Source: Roseinatronobacter sp. S2 (GTDB lineage Bacteria; Pseudomonadota; Alphaproteobacteria; Rhodobacterales; Rhodobacteraceae). Taken from it: a stretch of DNA of 64,000 bases. The position numbers and the translations under genes are program-made. Under the pieces are notes generated by a model. The model did not search any database. It was not told where the DNA came from and worked only from the letters and a program-made list of their open reading frames with translations. The stretch lies in NCBI RefSeq assembly GCF_029581395.1, contig NZ_CP121113.1, positions 1,670,001-1,734,000 of the forward strand, in the 5' to 3' direction. The stretch's first letter is position 1, and every line of letters starts with the position of its first letter. Below are positions 28,170 to 37,780 of this stretch, piece after piece.

Positions 28170-28352
28170 ATGTTGATACTACCCATGCTGATTGCGATAC
28201 TGACCGGGCTTGTGTCTGCGGGACTGGTTCTGGTTTCGGGCCATAGCGTGTTCTGGGCATTTGTTGCCTATAGCCTTTTCGGCGGTGCGGGTTTGTTTCT
28301 GGCGTCTTTGGCTGTCGTCGCGTCAGATGCGTATATGCGTAATCCCACCTAA
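28170..28352 (+). CDS. Small two-span membrane protein
   Basis: This is a 60-residue hydrophobic protein starting MLILPMLIAILTGLVSAGLV, with a second hydrophobic stretch (VFWAFVAYSLFGGAGLFLASL). Small proteins of this look occur in Rhodobacterales but I cannot assign a function. The start is uncertain: ATG 28119 would add 17 residues. The coding region is AT-richer at its 5' end. The 5-formyl-THF cyclo-ligase gene follows 87 bases later. Confidence 0.5.
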   Translation: MLILPMLIAILTGLVSAGLVLVSGHSVFWAFVAYSLFGGAGLFLASLAVVASDAYMRNPT

Positions 28353-28439
28353 GAAAGCCTTAGATAAGACACTGCCGGTTTTGCTTTCCGTCTGTTCGTG
28401 CTGCATAAGGTGCGAAACCCCCAAACATGGCAGGACAGG

Positions 28440-29033
28440 ATGCAAAGCGACATTTCCACCCGAAAAGCATTGGCCCGTGCGGAGGCCACAACGCGCAGGA
28501 ATGCGGCGTTTCTGGCGGACCAGTCCGGCACGGATGCAGATACCGCAGCGGTTTGTTTCAACCAATTGTTGAGCATGCGGTTTGGTGCCGATCTGGCGGG
28601 AATCGCGTTGGCAGGGTACATGCCGATGCGATCAGAACTAAGCCCGCTGGCCATCATGACACACCATCCCGGACCTGTTTGTGTGCCCGTCATCGCGGGT
28701 GCAGGCCTGCCGCTGGAATTTCACCGATGGACGCGAGAAACGCGAATGACTGAAGGACCGTTCAAGGCACTGATTCCCGCACAACGCGACCCGGTGACGC
28801 CCAAGGCCCTGATCGTGCCGCTGCTGGCATTCGACCGCAACGGCTATCGGCTGGGCTATGGTGGCGGGTTTTACGACCGGACGTTGGAAAAGCTGCGCAA
28901 CGCAGGCTCCGTGCTTGCAATCGGTCTGGCGTTCGATGCGCAGATATGTGACGCGCTTCCGGTCGAAGATACAGACCAGCAACTTGATGCGGTGGTGACA
29001 GGCAGCGGCGTCGTTTGGTCAAGGCTGGATTAG
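28440..29033 (+). CDS. 5-formyltetrahydrofolate cyclo-ligase
   Basis: Converts 5-formyl-THF to 5,10-methenyl-THF with ATP. The 197-residue protein shows the basic N-terminal helix region, AGYMPMRSELSPL and the signature LGYGGGFYDRTLEKL near the C-terminus. ATG 28440 follows CAGGACAGG closely; the alternative upstream frame to 28398 lacks a good site. No 6S RNA was recognised upstream, although that RNA adjoins this gene in many proteobacteria. The stop codon runs into a repeat element. Confidence 0.9.
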   Translation: MQSDISTRKALARAEATTRRNAAFLADQSGTDADTAAVCFNQLLSMRFGADLAGIALAGYMPMRSELSPLAIMTHHPGPVCVPVIAGAGLPLEFHRWTRETRMTEGPFKALIPAQRDPVTPKALIVPLLAFDRNGYRLGYGGGFYDRTLEKLRNAGSVLAIGLAFDAQICDALPVEDTDQQLDAVVTGSGVVWSRLD

Positions 29034-29133
29034 ATCATGTCGCGCAAAGCGGGAACCGGTTTTGCGCGTCCGGCACATGCGTTATCAGAAGGCTGGAGTG
29101 GGTCGTGTGAATGCAAATCAACACGACGCGCTC
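29032..29133 (+). repeat. Dispersed repeat of about 100 bp (GGGAACCGGTTTT family), copy 1
   Basis: The element runs from AGATCATGTCGCGCAAAGCG through GGGAACCGGTTTTGCGCG to CACGACGCGCTC and aligns along its length with 58425-58528. The core CAAA..GGGAACCGGTTTTG is itself palindromic. Elements with this core are scattered through many alphaproteobacterial genomes. It begins at the cyclo-ligase stop. The rest of the 287-base gap to 29320 contains nothing I can name. Confidence 0.75.
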
Positions 29134-29320
29134 TGGCGGCTGTTTCATATTCTGGGTTTGCTGTGTCTGCCGAGGGCATCTGCCGGATTGTCTGCACCAG
29201 CGGCGCTTCTGGACGTGCCATAACGCCGGGGCAGGTGCACTGCGCCGCCCCCGCACCCAAGAACCGGATGAACTGCAAGCCCCGTTTTGGGGGCACTCAA
29301 TGCAGGTTCAGGCAGGCGCC

Positions 29321-30496
29321 TTATTCTGCGCCGACAACCCGCTGAAAAGCTTGTTCATCTTCATCAAGACTATCGGGTGATACAGGCGTTAATGGAAATT
29401 CTTCTTCTGGCAGCCCCTCGCGCGACAGCAGCACCGCGACAGGGCGGGCCGCGGGAATATGGGAACAGACTATCATGACCACCACCATGAAGGGCACGGC
29501 AAGGAACATGCCGGGTATGCCCCAGACCGCGCCCCAGAACGCCAGTGAAATGATGATCCCGAATGACGACAGGCGCAGTGTCTTGCCCATCAGCATCGGG
29601 TCGATGACATTTCCCAGAAGAAACTGCGCCATGCCCGCCAGAACAAAAATCAGCACGGCGGTAGACGGTTCTGCGACCTGAATATAGGCCACAAGCGTGA
29701 CAATCAGCGTTGCAATAATGGACCCGACAGACGGGATGAAGTTCAACACAAAGGTCAACAAGCCCATTGCCGCTGCGAATTGCAGGTCAAAGACCTTCAT
29801 GATCAGGAACACCACAATGCCCGTCACACTGCTGATCAATGTTTTGACCAGCAGGTAGCGGTTTACCCGCCGGATGATGGACCCGATAATGGCATTCACA
29901 CGTTTTGCCTGTTCCTTATGGGTCATCAGGTTTTCAAGCTTGGTGTCGAACCAGACCCGTTCGGCGAACATGAAGCCCACAAACAGAATAATCAGCACCG
30001 ACTGGCTAAGGATTGTGCCCGCCTGACCGGCGGCAGAGCGCAGATAGCCTGAAATTTCGATACTGCGCATCGTTTGCAGCACCGATTGTTCCACATCCTC
30101 GCCCATCCACGAAAACATCTGCGCAATCGCGCTTTGTGCGTCATCGGTGTAGGACAATGTTGTGGTCAGCACGGTATTTATCTGCGAAATCACCAGCCCC
30201 GCCAGTGTCAGCAACCCCGACGCAATCAGGAACACCGCCGCGACAGAGGCCAGCCAGTTGGTAATTCTGAAATTGCCCAGCCGCAGGCGGGAAATGGAAT
30301 TTATTGCGTCCGATGTCAGCGAAAACAGGATAATCGCAATCGCCAGTGCGATCAGAATGAATTTTGCCTGCACCAGCAAAAACAGGATGACGGCAAATGC
30401 AATAATGCCCATCAGCCATGTCTGTAGCCTGAATTTTTCGCCAAAAGTCAGACGGTTGACTGTTGAAAGGCGCGGGTTTTCCGGTTGGTCTGGCAT
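29321..30496 (-). CDS. AI-2E family transporter
   Basis: Polytopic membrane protein of the AI-2 exporter (TqsA/PerM) superfamily, which also contains sodium/proton and solute permeases. The product has 391 residues from MPDQPENPRL (ATG 30496), with about eight hydrophobic segments. The family core GLLTFVLNFIPSVGSIIATL is followed by LLGNVIDPMLMGKTL and FWGAVWGIPGMFLAVPFMV. The C-terminal tail is acidic. The substrate is not predictable. It lies downstream of a dihaem cytochrome gene on the same strand. Confidence 0.85.
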   Translation of the reverse strand: MPDQPENPRLSTVNRLTFGEKFRLQTWLMGIIAFAVILFLLVQAKFILIALAIAIILFSLTSDAINSISRLRLGNFRITNWLASVAAVFLIASGLLTLAGLVISQINTVLTTTLSYTDDAQSAIAQMFSWMGEDVEQSVLQTMRSIEISGYLRSAAGQAGTILSQSVLIILFVGFMFAERVWFDTKLENLMTHKEQAKRVNAIIGSIIRRVNRYLLVKTLISSVTGIVVFLIMKVFDLQFAAAMGLLTFVLNFIPSVGSIIATLIVTLVAYIQVAEPSTAVLIFVLAGMAQFLLGNVIDPMLMGKTLRLSSFGIIISLAFWGAVWGIPGMFLAVPFMVVVMIVCSHIPAARPVAVLLSREGLPEEEFPLTPVSPDSLDEDEQAFQRVVGAE

Positions 30497-30604
30497 CTGA
30501 TCCTGAATGACTGACGGTTTCGCACGGTTCGAAATAAGTATGGGCGCGATTGCGGCAACGCACAACCCCGCACACGCCTGCGGCCCTGTCAAAATGCGGC
30601 GCGG

Positions 30605-31525
30605 TTATGGGTTGGTGCGCAGGATGTAGGCGGCAATCGCGTCAAGTTCGGATTTGTCCAGTTGTTGAAGGCTGTTGACAACCGCAGCCATCGACCCACC
30701 CACAACATCAAAATCCGGCGTGAACCCGCTTTCAAGATAGGCGCTTATGTCAAACAGTGACCAGTTGAAATCCGGCCCTGAAATTGCGGGAATGCGCCCT
30801 TGTCCTGAGGGGTTGGGCGCGCCCAGCATCCATTGGCTGACGTCCAGCGCACCAAGGGCGTTGCGCGGGGTGTGGCATTCGGCGCAATGGGCCAGCGCTT
30901 CGGACAGGTAGCGCCCGCGTGCTTCGGTTTGGGTCAGATCGCCTGTGATGGTCCAGTCATCATCCAGATACAGCGCTTTCCACACCCCGACGCTGCGCCG
31001 TATGTTGAACGGAAACGCCAGATCATGCGCGCGTGACGGTGTGGCATCTGCGGGCAGGGTGGTCATGAAGGCATAAAGATCCGCAATGTCCTGCGGGTCT
31101 GCCTTGATATATGCAGTATAGGGGAAAGCCGGATAATAATGCTGCCCATCCGGTGAAACGCCCGCCATCACGGCATTTATGAATTCATCCTGTGACCACG
31201 CGCCGATCCCATGGACCGGATCGCTGCTGATATTCGGGGCATGGAAGGTGCCGAAATCAGACGCAAACGCCCGCCCGCCCGCAAGAACCAGCGGGTCGGC
31301 ATCTGACGCGGGCGCCATGTGGCATGATGCACAGCCGCCTGCATGGAACACGGCCTCTCCGTTTTGTGGATCACCCGTCAGGCCCGCGATGCGCGCCGCC
31401 GATACGGGTGTTGGCGCACTTACCCACCAAAGGGTCGCGGCGACCGCCGCGCCGCCAATGGCCACCCCGGCCAGTAGTGTCAGAACCGGCTTATTGCTGC
31501 GTGAATATGGGTCTGGTGTGGTCAT
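30605..31525 (-). CDS. Membrane-anchored dihaem cytochrome c
   Basis: This 306-residue protein has an N-terminal membrane anchor (about residues 14-35) and two haem attachment sites, CASCH (about residue 65) and CAECH (about residue 214). Downstream methionine-containing ligand regions are plausible in each half. It resembles the cytochrome subunits of alcohol and aldehyde dehydrogenases or a thiosulfate-type electron carrier, but no dehydrogenase is adjacent. A cytochrome c' gene lies just upstream on the same strand. Confidence 0.85.
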   Translation of the reverse strand: MTTPDPYSRSNKPVLTLLAGVAIGGAAVAATLWWVSAPTPVSAARIAGLTGDPQNGEAVFHAGGCASCHMAPASDADPLVLAGGRAFASDFGTFHAPNISSDPVHGIGAWSQDEFINAVMAGVSPDGQHYYPAFPYTAYIKADPQDIADLYAFMTTLPADATPSRAHDLAFPFNIRRSVGVWKALYLDDDWTITGDLTQTEARGRYLSEALAHCAECHTPRNALGALDVSQWMLGAPNPSGQGRIPAISGPDFNWSLFDISAYLESGFTPDFDVVGGSMAAVVNSLQQLDKSELDAIAAYILRTNP

Positions 31526-31562
31526 GATGATGGTGCATTCGGATATGTGTCAATTACAGGGA

Positions 31563-31592
31563 AACGCCCGCGCGACACAGCCGCACGGGCGC
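31563..31592 (-). terminator. Weak hairpin between the two cytochrome genes
   Basis: ACGCCCG and CGGGCGC pair around a 15-base loop. On the minus strand it is followed by TTTCCC, so it could attenuate transcription after the cytochrome c' gene, but the T-run is poor. Confidence 0.35.
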
Positions 31593-31623
31593 CTCTTTTC
31601 GTGTCTAACCCGCGCTGGTCCGG

Positions 31624-32082
31624 TCAGCTTGCTTCTGCGCGGTAGGTCTGATGACAGGCCTGACAGGCCGCGCCAAGCGCGCCGACAGCGGGACGCAGCG
31701 CGTCCATTCCGTCACTTGCAACGGCCTGCACGCCTTCAGCGGCTGTCTGAAGGTCGGTAAATTTCGCGACAAAATCATCCAGGTTTTCCCAGATGGCTGG
31801 CAAGGCGCGTGTGCCGTCAACGCTGTCTGCGTCGGTTCCTTCGGGCCACAGGCGGCTTTGGTCATGGCGGGTTATGTGAAACAGGTTGTCGGCCGCGGTT
31901 TGCGCAAGATCGGCGTCATAATCCACGCGTCCCTGCGCCATGCCGCCCAATACTGCAAAATTATGGACGATCAGGTTGAACTGGCCCTGACGTTGCCCAA
32001 TTTCGGGATTTTCCTGCGCCAAAACAGGCAAGGCAAGAAAGCTGCAAATCAGGCTTGCGCCAAAAACGGAACGTGGCTTCAT
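31624..32082 (-). CDS. Cytochrome c' (class II cytochrome c)
   Basis: This 152-residue precursor has a signal peptide (FGASLICSFLALPVLAQ, cleavage near residue 23) and a C-terminal haem site CQACHQTYRAE, as in class II four-helix-bundle cytochromes c'. Members bind NO and are linked to nitrosative stress protection. The N-terminal part (IGQRQGQFNLIVHNFAVLGG) also fits the family helix A. It needs the Ccm system, part of which is encoded at 9.1-11.9 kb. Confidence 0.88.
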   Translation of the reverse strand: MKPRSVFGASLICSFLALPVLAQENPEIGQRQGQFNLIVHNFAVLGGMAQGRVDYDADLAQTAADNLFHITRHDQSRLWPEGTDADSVDGTRALPAIWENLDDFVAKFTDLQTAAEGVQAVASDGMDALRPAVGALGAACQACHQTYRAEAS

Positions 32083-32168
32083 GAATATCCCTCAGGCTGG
32101 TTAATACTGGCACCTTCACCTTACGATGCCGCCCGCGAAGATCAACACACGGGCGCGTGATGCCGCCC

Positions 32169-32705
32169 TCAGGTGAAGCGCACCTTGCCGATATAGGGCA
32201 GGTTGCGGTTTCTTTGGGCGTAGTCAATGCCGTAGCCAACCACAAATTCATCAGGAATTTCAAATCCGGTCCATCTGGCGCGAATATCCATTTCGCGTCT
32301 GGATGGTTTGTCCAGAAGCGCGCAGACTTCCAGCCGCGCGGGGCTGCGCGCCAACAACATTTGCAGCACATGGCTAAGCGTGTAGCCTGTATCCACAATG
32401 TCTTCGACAACCAGCACATCCCGCCCCGCTATTTTTCCGCTAAGATCCTTGAGAATGCGCACCTCGCGGGCGGATTGGGTGGAGTTGCCATAGCTGGACG
32501 CTTCCAGAAAATCGACCTCGACGGGCAGGTCGATCTCGCGCACCAGATCGGCAATAAACACAAACGACCCGCGCAGCAGACCGACCACGACCAGCTTTTC
32601 GGTGCCCGCAAAATCGCGGGTGATTTCGCTCGCCAGTTCCTCGACCCGTGCCGCGATTTGCTTGGCGCTGATCATCTGGTCGATGACATAAGGTTTTTGC
32701 GTCAT
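32169..32705 (-). CDS. hpt: Hypoxanthine phosphoribosyltransferase
   Basis: Purine salvage enzyme that converts hypoxanthine or guanine to the nucleotide. The 178-residue product from ATG 32705 has the PRPP-binding motif [14 protein letters not shown], the catalytic loop region ASSYGNST and the C-terminal [20 protein letters not shown]. Upstream codons back to 32771 are unlikely coding. It is divergent from the RatA-like gene; the 64-base gap must hold both promoters. Confidence 0.95.
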   Translation of the reverse strand: MTQKPYVIDQMISAKQIAARVEELASEITRDFAGTEKLVVVGLLRGSFVFIADLVREIDLPVEVDFLEASSYGNSTQSAREVRILKDLSGKIAGRDVLVVEDIVDTGYTLSHVLQMLLARSPARLEVCALLDKPSRREMDIRARWTGFEIPDEFVVGYGIDYAQRNRNLPYIGKVRFT

Positions 32706-32769
32706 TTCAGCCTCTTGATTTTTCGGGCCGACTTTAGGACATGTGCACAACACAGGAAAGAGTGAACAC

Positions 32770-33216
32770 ATGCCGCAGCATCATGAGCACCGCGATATGC
32801 CGTATACAGCGCAGCAGATTTTCGATCTGGTGGCAGATGTGGCGCGCTATCCGGAATTCCTTCCATGGACGTCGGCTGCGCGAATCCGTTCGCGCAAGCC
32901 AATCGATGGCGGCGAGGAGCTGGAGGCCGATCTGGTCATTTCCTTCAAGGTGTTCCGCGAACGCTTTGGCAGCCGCGTCAAACTGTTCCCCGACAAGGGA
33001 GAGATTGACACCGCCTATATTGACGGGCCATTCAAGTATATGCAGTCACGCTGGCAGGTTCAGGACAATCCGGCGGGCGGGTGCGTGGTGGATTTTCATG
33101 TCGATTTCGAATTCCGCAACCCGGTGCTGCAAAAGCTGATCGGCGTTGTGTTCGATCAGGCCATGCGCCGGATCGTGGGCGCGTTTGAAGCGCGCGCCAA
33201 GGCCCTTTACGGCTGA
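32770..33216 (+). CDS. RatA/COQ10-like SRPBCC protein
   Basis: This 148-residue START-fold (SRPBCC) protein of the RatA/COQ10 family has the hallmark [17 protein letters not shown] near the N-terminus and [13 protein letters not shown] with [14 protein letters not shown] later. Relatives bind ubiquinone and support its use in respiration; E. coli RatA was reported to affect ribosome assembly. The COQ10-type role is the more likely here. It starts at ATG 32770 and its end overlaps the minus-strand pncC gene by ten bases (convergent). Confidence 0.87.
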   Translation: MPQHHEHRDMPYTAQQIFDLVADVARYPEFLPWTSAARIRSRKPIDGGEELEADLVISFKVFRERFGSRVKLFPDKGEIDTAYIDGPFKYMQSRWQVQDNPAGGCVVDFHVDFEFRNPVLQKLIGVVFDQAMRRIVGAFEARAKALYG

Positions 33217-33692
33217 TCATCAGCGCTGGTCAGTGCCTGCAACATCAGACTCAGGGCATGCGCGACAGTGGCCTGCCGGACATTTGCGCGGCCCAGTGGC
33301 CCGAATTCGACCGTTTCCACGCGGACGCCCTGCGCATCTGCCAGCGCGAAGCACACGCGCCCTTCGGGTTTGCGCTCCGACCCGCCGGGGCCTGCAATGC
33401 CGGTCACTGCGACCGCCAGCCCCGCTGCGGACCGCGCCAGTGCCCCTTGCGCCATCTCTGCCGCCACCTGTTCCGACACCGCCCCGAAGGCGTCCAGTGT
33501 TGCGGCCTGCACCCCCAGCATCTGTTCCTTCGCGGCGTTTGAGTAGGTGACAAACCCGCGATCCACCACATCCGATGATCCCGCAATATCGGTCAGCGCG
33601 GCAATGATCATGCCGCCGGTGCAGCTTTCGGCTGTGGCAATCCTCACCTTGCGCGCGCGGGCTGCGCGCAAAACATCATCGGGCTGGGTCAT
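33207..33692 (-). CDS. pncC: Nicotinamide-nucleotide amidohydrolase (CinA C-terminal domain)
   Basis: Deamidates NMN to NaMN in the pyridine nucleotide cycle. The 161-residue stand-alone CinA C-terminal domain has the signatures ATAESCTGGMIIAALTDIAG and AVTGIAGPGGSERKPEG. No N-terminal CinA domain is fused. The start overlaps the pgpA stop by four bases, so the two are coupled. Confidence 0.92.
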   Translation of the reverse strand: MTQPDDVLRAARARKVRIATAESCTGGMIIAALTDIAGSSDVVDRGFVTYSNAAKEQMLGVQAATLDAFGAVSEQVAAEMAQGALARSAAGLAVAVTGIAGPGGSERKPEGRVCFALADAQGVRVETVEFGPLGRANVRQATVAHALSLMLQALTSADDQP

Positions 33693-34186
33693 ACCATCAA
33701 GACCCCATGCGCAAGGACGGCCAGCACGATGACCACCACCGCCGCGAACGCGCCCGCGATCATGTCATCCAGCATCACGCCCAGCGGTGTGTGTAACCTG
33801 TCGGCCCAGCCCACAGGGCCGGGTTTCAGAATATCAAACGCCCTGAATGCGATGAAGGCCACAATCCAGCCCGGCCATAATGCCGATACCGCCACGCCTT
33901 GCATCATTGCGCCGATTGACACGGGCCACAGCGCCAGCCACATGCCCGCCACTTCATCAATCACAATCTCTGACGGGTCGGGGTCTGCCATGCCGCGGGT
34001 TTCCTGAATGGTGACCCACCAGCCCAGCAGGAACACCAGCGCTGTGGCCAGCGCCAGCAACCAGAACCCGCCCAACACATGCAGACCCCATGCCACAGGC
34101 AGCGCGGCCACAGTGCCCCATGTTCCGGGCGCGGGCCGCAACAGCCCCGCCCCGAAAAAAGTTGCAATCAGACGTGTCATGCGCAT
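33689..34186 (-). CDS. pgpA: Phosphatidylglycerophosphatase A
   Basis: Dephosphorylates phosphatidylglycerol phosphate to form phosphatidylglycerol. The 165-residue membrane protein has RPAPGTWGTVAALP near the N-terminus, the acidic IVIDEVAGMWLAL motif and DRLHTPLGVMLDDMIAG at the end, with about four spans. ATG 34186 follows AAAAGGAG. A short intergenic motif lies immediately upstream. Confidence 0.93.
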   Translation of the reverse strand: MRMTRLIATFFGAGLLRPAPGTWGTVAALPVAWGLHVLGGFWLLALATALVFLLGWWVTIQETRGMADPDPSEIVIDEVAGMWLALWPVSIGAMMQGVAVSALWPGWIVAFIAFRAFDILKPGPVGWADRLHTPLGVMLDDMIAGAFAAVVVIVLAVLAHGVLMV

Positions 34187-34198
34187 GCCGCACTCCTT

Positions 34199-34227
34199 TT
34201 CATCTTGCCCCCAAATACTCTCGGGGG
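34199..34227 (-). repeat. Short intergenic motif, copy 3
   Basis: On the minus strand this reads CCCCCGAGAGTATTTGGGGG followed by CAAGATGAA. It matches the copies at 28-48, 9060-9080 and 62078-62100, and is preceded by a GC-rich hairpin as at the window start. It ends 13 bases before the pgpA ATG and directly abuts its ribosome binding site. Confidence 0.6.
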
Positions 34228-34276
34228 TGAATGGGCCGCAGGCCCAGAGGGGGCAGAATGCCCCTTTACTGTCCCA

Positions 34277-35446
34277 TCACTGTGCAATCAGGCATGCGGT
34301 TGCAAGCGCTGCAATGCCTTCTTCGCGGCCGGTGAAGCCCAGTTTTTCCGATGTGGTGGCCTTCACGCTGATGCGCGCCACGTCAATGCCCGTGATGTCT
34401 GCAAGCGCGTGGCGCATGGCTTGTGCATGCGGGCCAATCTTGGGGTATTCGCAAATCAGTGTCACATCGCAATTGCTGATGCGAAAGCCACGCCTGCGCG
34501 CCAGTTCCACCGCATGGCGCAGGAAAATGTGACTGGCCGCGCCCTTCCATTGCGGGTCGCTGGGGGGGAAGTGCTGGCCGATATCGCCTTCGCCAAGCGC
34601 ACCATAGATGGCATCGCTCAGCGCATGCATACCAACATCGGCATCCGAATGGCCTTGCAATGCGCGATCATGGGGGACCAGCACGCCGCACAGCCAGCAG
34701 CCGTTTCCCGCCCCGAAGCGGTGCACATCAAATCCGTTTCCCAGCCTGATATCCATCGCCTGCCCACTCCCTTCATGCAAACCCGTCTTTTTCCGTAGGA
34801 TAGCATCCGCACGGTCAAAATCAGCAGGATATGTCAGCTTGAAATTATCTTCGCAACCTTGTGTTATGACAACATCATGTCCCGCCAGACGCGCAATTTC
34901 CACGTCATCATCGGCGGGGCCGGTATGTGCGCGATGCGCCGAATGGATGGCCGTAAAATTAAACCCCTGTGGCGTTTGCGCGCGGTAAAGCCCGTCGCGG
35001 GGCACAGCCCCACAGACAACCCCATCCGCACCCTGCCACAACGCATCACTGACAGGCAGTGCAGGTGCGGCCGCTGGTGCGGTTTCAAGGGCTGCAAGAA
35101 CGCCGTTGATGACTGCGGCGGCGGCGAACGGGCGCGCCCCGTCATGAATCAACACTTTGTCGGGCGGGTCCGGTGCCAGTGCATCCAGTGCGGCGCGAAC
35201 CGATTGAATGCGCGTCGTACCACCCGCCACGATCTGCACGCCGCTTAGGTCCAGATCTTGCGCGCACGCGAAATCGTCAGGGTGCAGCACCAGAACCAGC
35301 CGCGTCAGCCCGCCGTCGCGCAGCGCGTCCAGCGTATGCGCCAGAACCGGACGGTTGGCCAATCTGCGCCATTGTTTGGGCGTGCCACTGCCTGCGCGGG
35401 TTCCGCGCCCGGCGGCGACAATGATTGCAGCGATGCTATGCGTCAT
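34277..35446 (-). CDS. ispDF: Bifunctional IspD-IspF enzyme
   Basis: Fusion of MEP cytidylyltransferase and MECDP synthase of non-mevalonate isoprenoid synthesis. The IspD half (about residues 1-230) has [21 protein letters not shown] (first 20 residues cover the CTP site) and LIHDGARPF. The IspF half (about 232-389) has [26 protein letters not shown] and the C-terminal [16 protein letters not shown]. The product has 389 residues from ATG 35446; an open frame upstream to 35737 is not family-like. The fusion is usual in alphaproteobacteria. Confidence 0.95.
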   Translation of the reverse strand: MTHSIAAIIVAAGRGTRAGSGTPKQWRRLANRPVLAHTLDALRDGGLTRLVLVLHPDDFACAQDLDLSGVQIVAGGTTRIQSVRAALDALAPDPPDKVLIHDGARPFAAAAVINGVLAALETAPAAAPALPVSDALWQGADGVVCGAVPRDGLYRAQTPQGFNFTAIHSAHRAHTGPADDDVEIARLAGHDVVITQGCEDNFKLTYPADFDRADAILRKKTGLHEGSGQAMDIRLGNGFDVHRFGAGNGCWLCGVLVPHDRALQGHSDADVGMHALSDAIYGALGEGDIGQHFPPSDPQWKGAASHIFLRHAVELARRRGFRISNCDVTLICEYPKIGPHAQAMRHALADITGIDVARISVKATTSEKLGFTGREEGIAALATACLIAQ

Positions 35447-35633
35447 GTCGGGCCTCTTGCTTGCGCGACTGCTATAGGCTGAAGCAGGGGGTGCTGACAA
35501 TCCACGCGTTGACGGATCATGCGTGATTAAAATATAGGCGCTTGATGAAATTCGCGTCACAGCTTTGGTTAGTTCGTTTGCGCTGCGTGGTCCATTGGGT
35601 GTATGGCGGCTGTAGAACTTCAGGATAGGGCGC

Positions 35634-36680
35634 ATGACGGCAACCAACACAGCACTGGACAGGATCACGTTGACGGGCGCTGACAGGCGCGTGACTATCA
35701 CGCCCCCGGTGTTGCTGGCCCCCTTGGCGGGGATCACCGATCTGCCATTCCGTCGCGTGGTGGCGCAGTTCGGGGCGGGGTTGGTGGTGTCGGAAATGGT
35801 GGCCAGTCAGGAAATGGTGCAGGCCAAGCCATCGATGCGCGCCCGCGCCCGCAGCGAATTGGGTCTGGGCGAGGCGCGCACCGCCGTGCAGATTGCAGGG
35901 CGCGACCCGCATTGGATGGCGCAGGCCGCCCGCATGGTCGCGGATGGCGGGGCCGAGGTGATCGACATCAATATGGGCTGTCCCGCCAAGAAGGTTGTGG
36001 GCGGCATGTCAGGCTCGGCCCTGATGCGCGAACCTGATCACGCCCTGCGCCTGATTGATGCAGTGGTGGGCGCTGTGTCCATTCCGGTCACGCTGAAAAC
36101 CCGTCTGGGCTGGGATGATGATTGCCTGAACGCCGCGCATCTGGTGCAGCGTGCTGCGGCGTCGGGTGTGCGGATGGTCACCATTCACGGCCGCACCCGC
36201 TGCCAGTTCTACAAAGGGCAGGCCAACTGGCGCGCGATTGGTGATGTGGTGCGCGCCACGCATATTCCGGTTATCGCCAATGGCGATATTTTGTGCGCTG
36301 ACACCGCGCGCGCGGCCCTGTCGCAATCGGGCGCGGCGGGGGTGATGGTCGGGCGCGGGACGCAGGGGCGGCCATGGGTTCTGGCGCAGATTGCGGCAGA
36401 TCTGTTCGGACAGCCGCACCCTGATGTGCCGACAGGGTCTGCACTGGTTGATCTGGTGGCTGCGCATTATGAAGACATGCTGTCGTTTTACGGCACCGCG
36501 CTGGGCATGAAGGTCGCGCGCAAACATCTGGGGTGGTATGCACAATATGCGCAAGGGTGCGCGCAGCTGCGCCGGCACATGCAGACATCGCATGAACCCG
36601 CACAGGTTTTGCGGCTTTTGCCCGACGCTCTTTCTCCGGTGGCTGATATGGGAGTGGCTGATATGGGGCAGGCCGCATGA
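35634..36680 (+). CDS. dusB: tRNA-dihydrouridine synthase B (NifR3)
   Basis: FMN enzyme that reduces specific uridines in tRNA. The 348-residue protein has [36 protein letters not shown] (catalytic Cys), [29 protein letters not shown] and [11 protein letters not shown]. It was named nifR3 in Rhodobacter because it heads the ntrBC operon, as here. Its stop overlaps the ntrB start by four bases. Confidence 0.96.
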   Translation: MTATNTALDRITLTGADRRVTITPPVLLAPLAGITDLPFRRVVAQFGAGLVVSEMVASQEMVQAKPSMRARARSELGLGEARTAVQIAGRDPHWMAQAARMVADGGAEVIDINMGCPAKKVVGGMSGSALMREPDHALRLIDAVVGAVSIPVTLKTRLGWDDDCLNAAHLVQRAAASGVRMVTIHGRTRCQFYKGQANWRAIGDVVRATHIPVIANGDILCADTARAALSQSGAAGVMVGRGTQGRPWVLAQIAADLFGQPHPDVPTGSALVDLVAAHYEDMLSFYGTALGMKVARKHLGWYAQYAQGCAQLRRHMQTSHEPAQVLRLLPDALSPVADMGVADMGQAA

Positions 36681-37780
36681 CACCACCGGTTACAGGGGCA
36701 ATCTGGTCTGCGCTTCCCTTGCCTGCGCTGATGGTCGGGGTGGTGAAAGGCCAGGAAACTATTGTGGACTGCAACCCTTCGGCCGAGCAGTTTCTGGGCG
36801 TGTCGCGGCGCGGCGTGCTGGACCGCGCATTGGCGCAGCTTATGCAAATGGATGCGTCGCTGGATGTCGCCCTGGAGCGGTGCCGGGCCAATCGCGCGCC
36901 GGTTTTCATCAACGATGTGCATCTGACCATTGGCATCCGCGCGCCGGTTCAGTGCTCGTTGCAACTGGCGCTTATCGGGGACAGTCAGGATCTGGTGTTG
37001 TTGCTGATCAACCCGCGCGAAATCGCGGGCAAGCTGGGTCAGGCAGAAGGTATCCGCCAATCCGCGCGATCGGTCATCGGCATGTCGCAGATGCTGGCGC
37101 ATGAAATCAAGAACCCGCTGGCAGGGATTGCAGGGGCCGCGCAGCTTTTGTCGATGAACCTGCGCGCTGAGGACCGTGAACTGACCGATCTGATTGTCGA
37201 GGAAACACAGCGTATTGTGAAACTTCTCAATCAGGTGGAACAGTTTGGAAACCAGCGCCCGCCAGATTGTGGGCCGGTCAATATTCACGATGTGCTGGAA
37301 CGCGCGCGCCGGTCCGCTGCGGTAGGTTTTGCCGCGCATATGCGCATTACCGACAGTTATGACCCGTCATTGCCGCCTGTCTGGGCCGATCCTGACCAGT
37401 TGTTGCAGGTGTTTCTGAACCTGTTGAAAAATGCATCACAGGTCCAGCCCGCCGGTGGGCGGATACGCATCAAGACCTATTTCGAGCAATCGCTGAGGGT
37501 GCGCGGTGGCCATGGCGAGGATGTGGCCCTGCCCATCCATATTGAAATTATAGATGACGGGCCAGGCCTGCCTGAAGACATTGCGGGTGACATTTTCGAC
37601 CCCTTCGTGTCCGGGCGGGAAAATGGCACAGGTCTGGGGCTTGCCTTGGTGTCCAAGATCATATCAGCGCATACCGGCTGGATCAGCGTAGACAGCAAAC
37701 CTGGCCGGACCGTGTTTCGAATTTCCCTACCCCGCGCGCCGCAGGCGCCGCAGGAGCCAATCCCAACGGAGTATGCCTGA
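36677..37780 (+). CDS. ntrB: Nitrogen regulation sensor kinase NtrB
   Basis: Cytoplasmic kinase/phosphatase that responds to PII and controls NtrC. The 367-residue protein has an N-terminal PAS domain (about residues 10-120), the phospho-accepting H-box [20 protein letters not shown] (His near residue 140) and ATPase boxes (N-box [10 protein letters not shown]1 DDGPGLP, G2 GTGLGLALV). The gene overlaps dusB at its start and ntrC by one base at its end. Confidence 0.96.
   Translation: MTPPVTGAIWSALPLPALMVGVVKGQETIVDCNPSAEQFLGVSRRGVLDRALAQLMQMDASLDVALERCRANRAPVFINDVHLTIGIRAPVQCSLQLALIGDSQDLVLLLINPREIAGKLGQAEGIRQSARSVIGMSQMLAHEIKNPLAGIAGAAQLLSMNLRAEDRELTDLIVEETQRIVKLLNQVEQFGNQRPPDCGPVNIHDVLERARRSAAVGFAAHMRITDSYDPSLPPVWADPDQLLQVFLNLLKNASQVQPAGGRIRIKTYFEQSLRVRGGHGEDVALPIHIEIIDDGPGLPEDIAGDIFDPFVSGRENGTGLGLALVSKIISAHTGWISVDSKPGRTVFRISLPRAPQAPQEPIPTEYA

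Noticed and set aside
35447..35737. N-terminal extension of ispDF
   Set aside because: The frame is open, but IspD homology starts at ATG 35446 and the extension is unlike the family.
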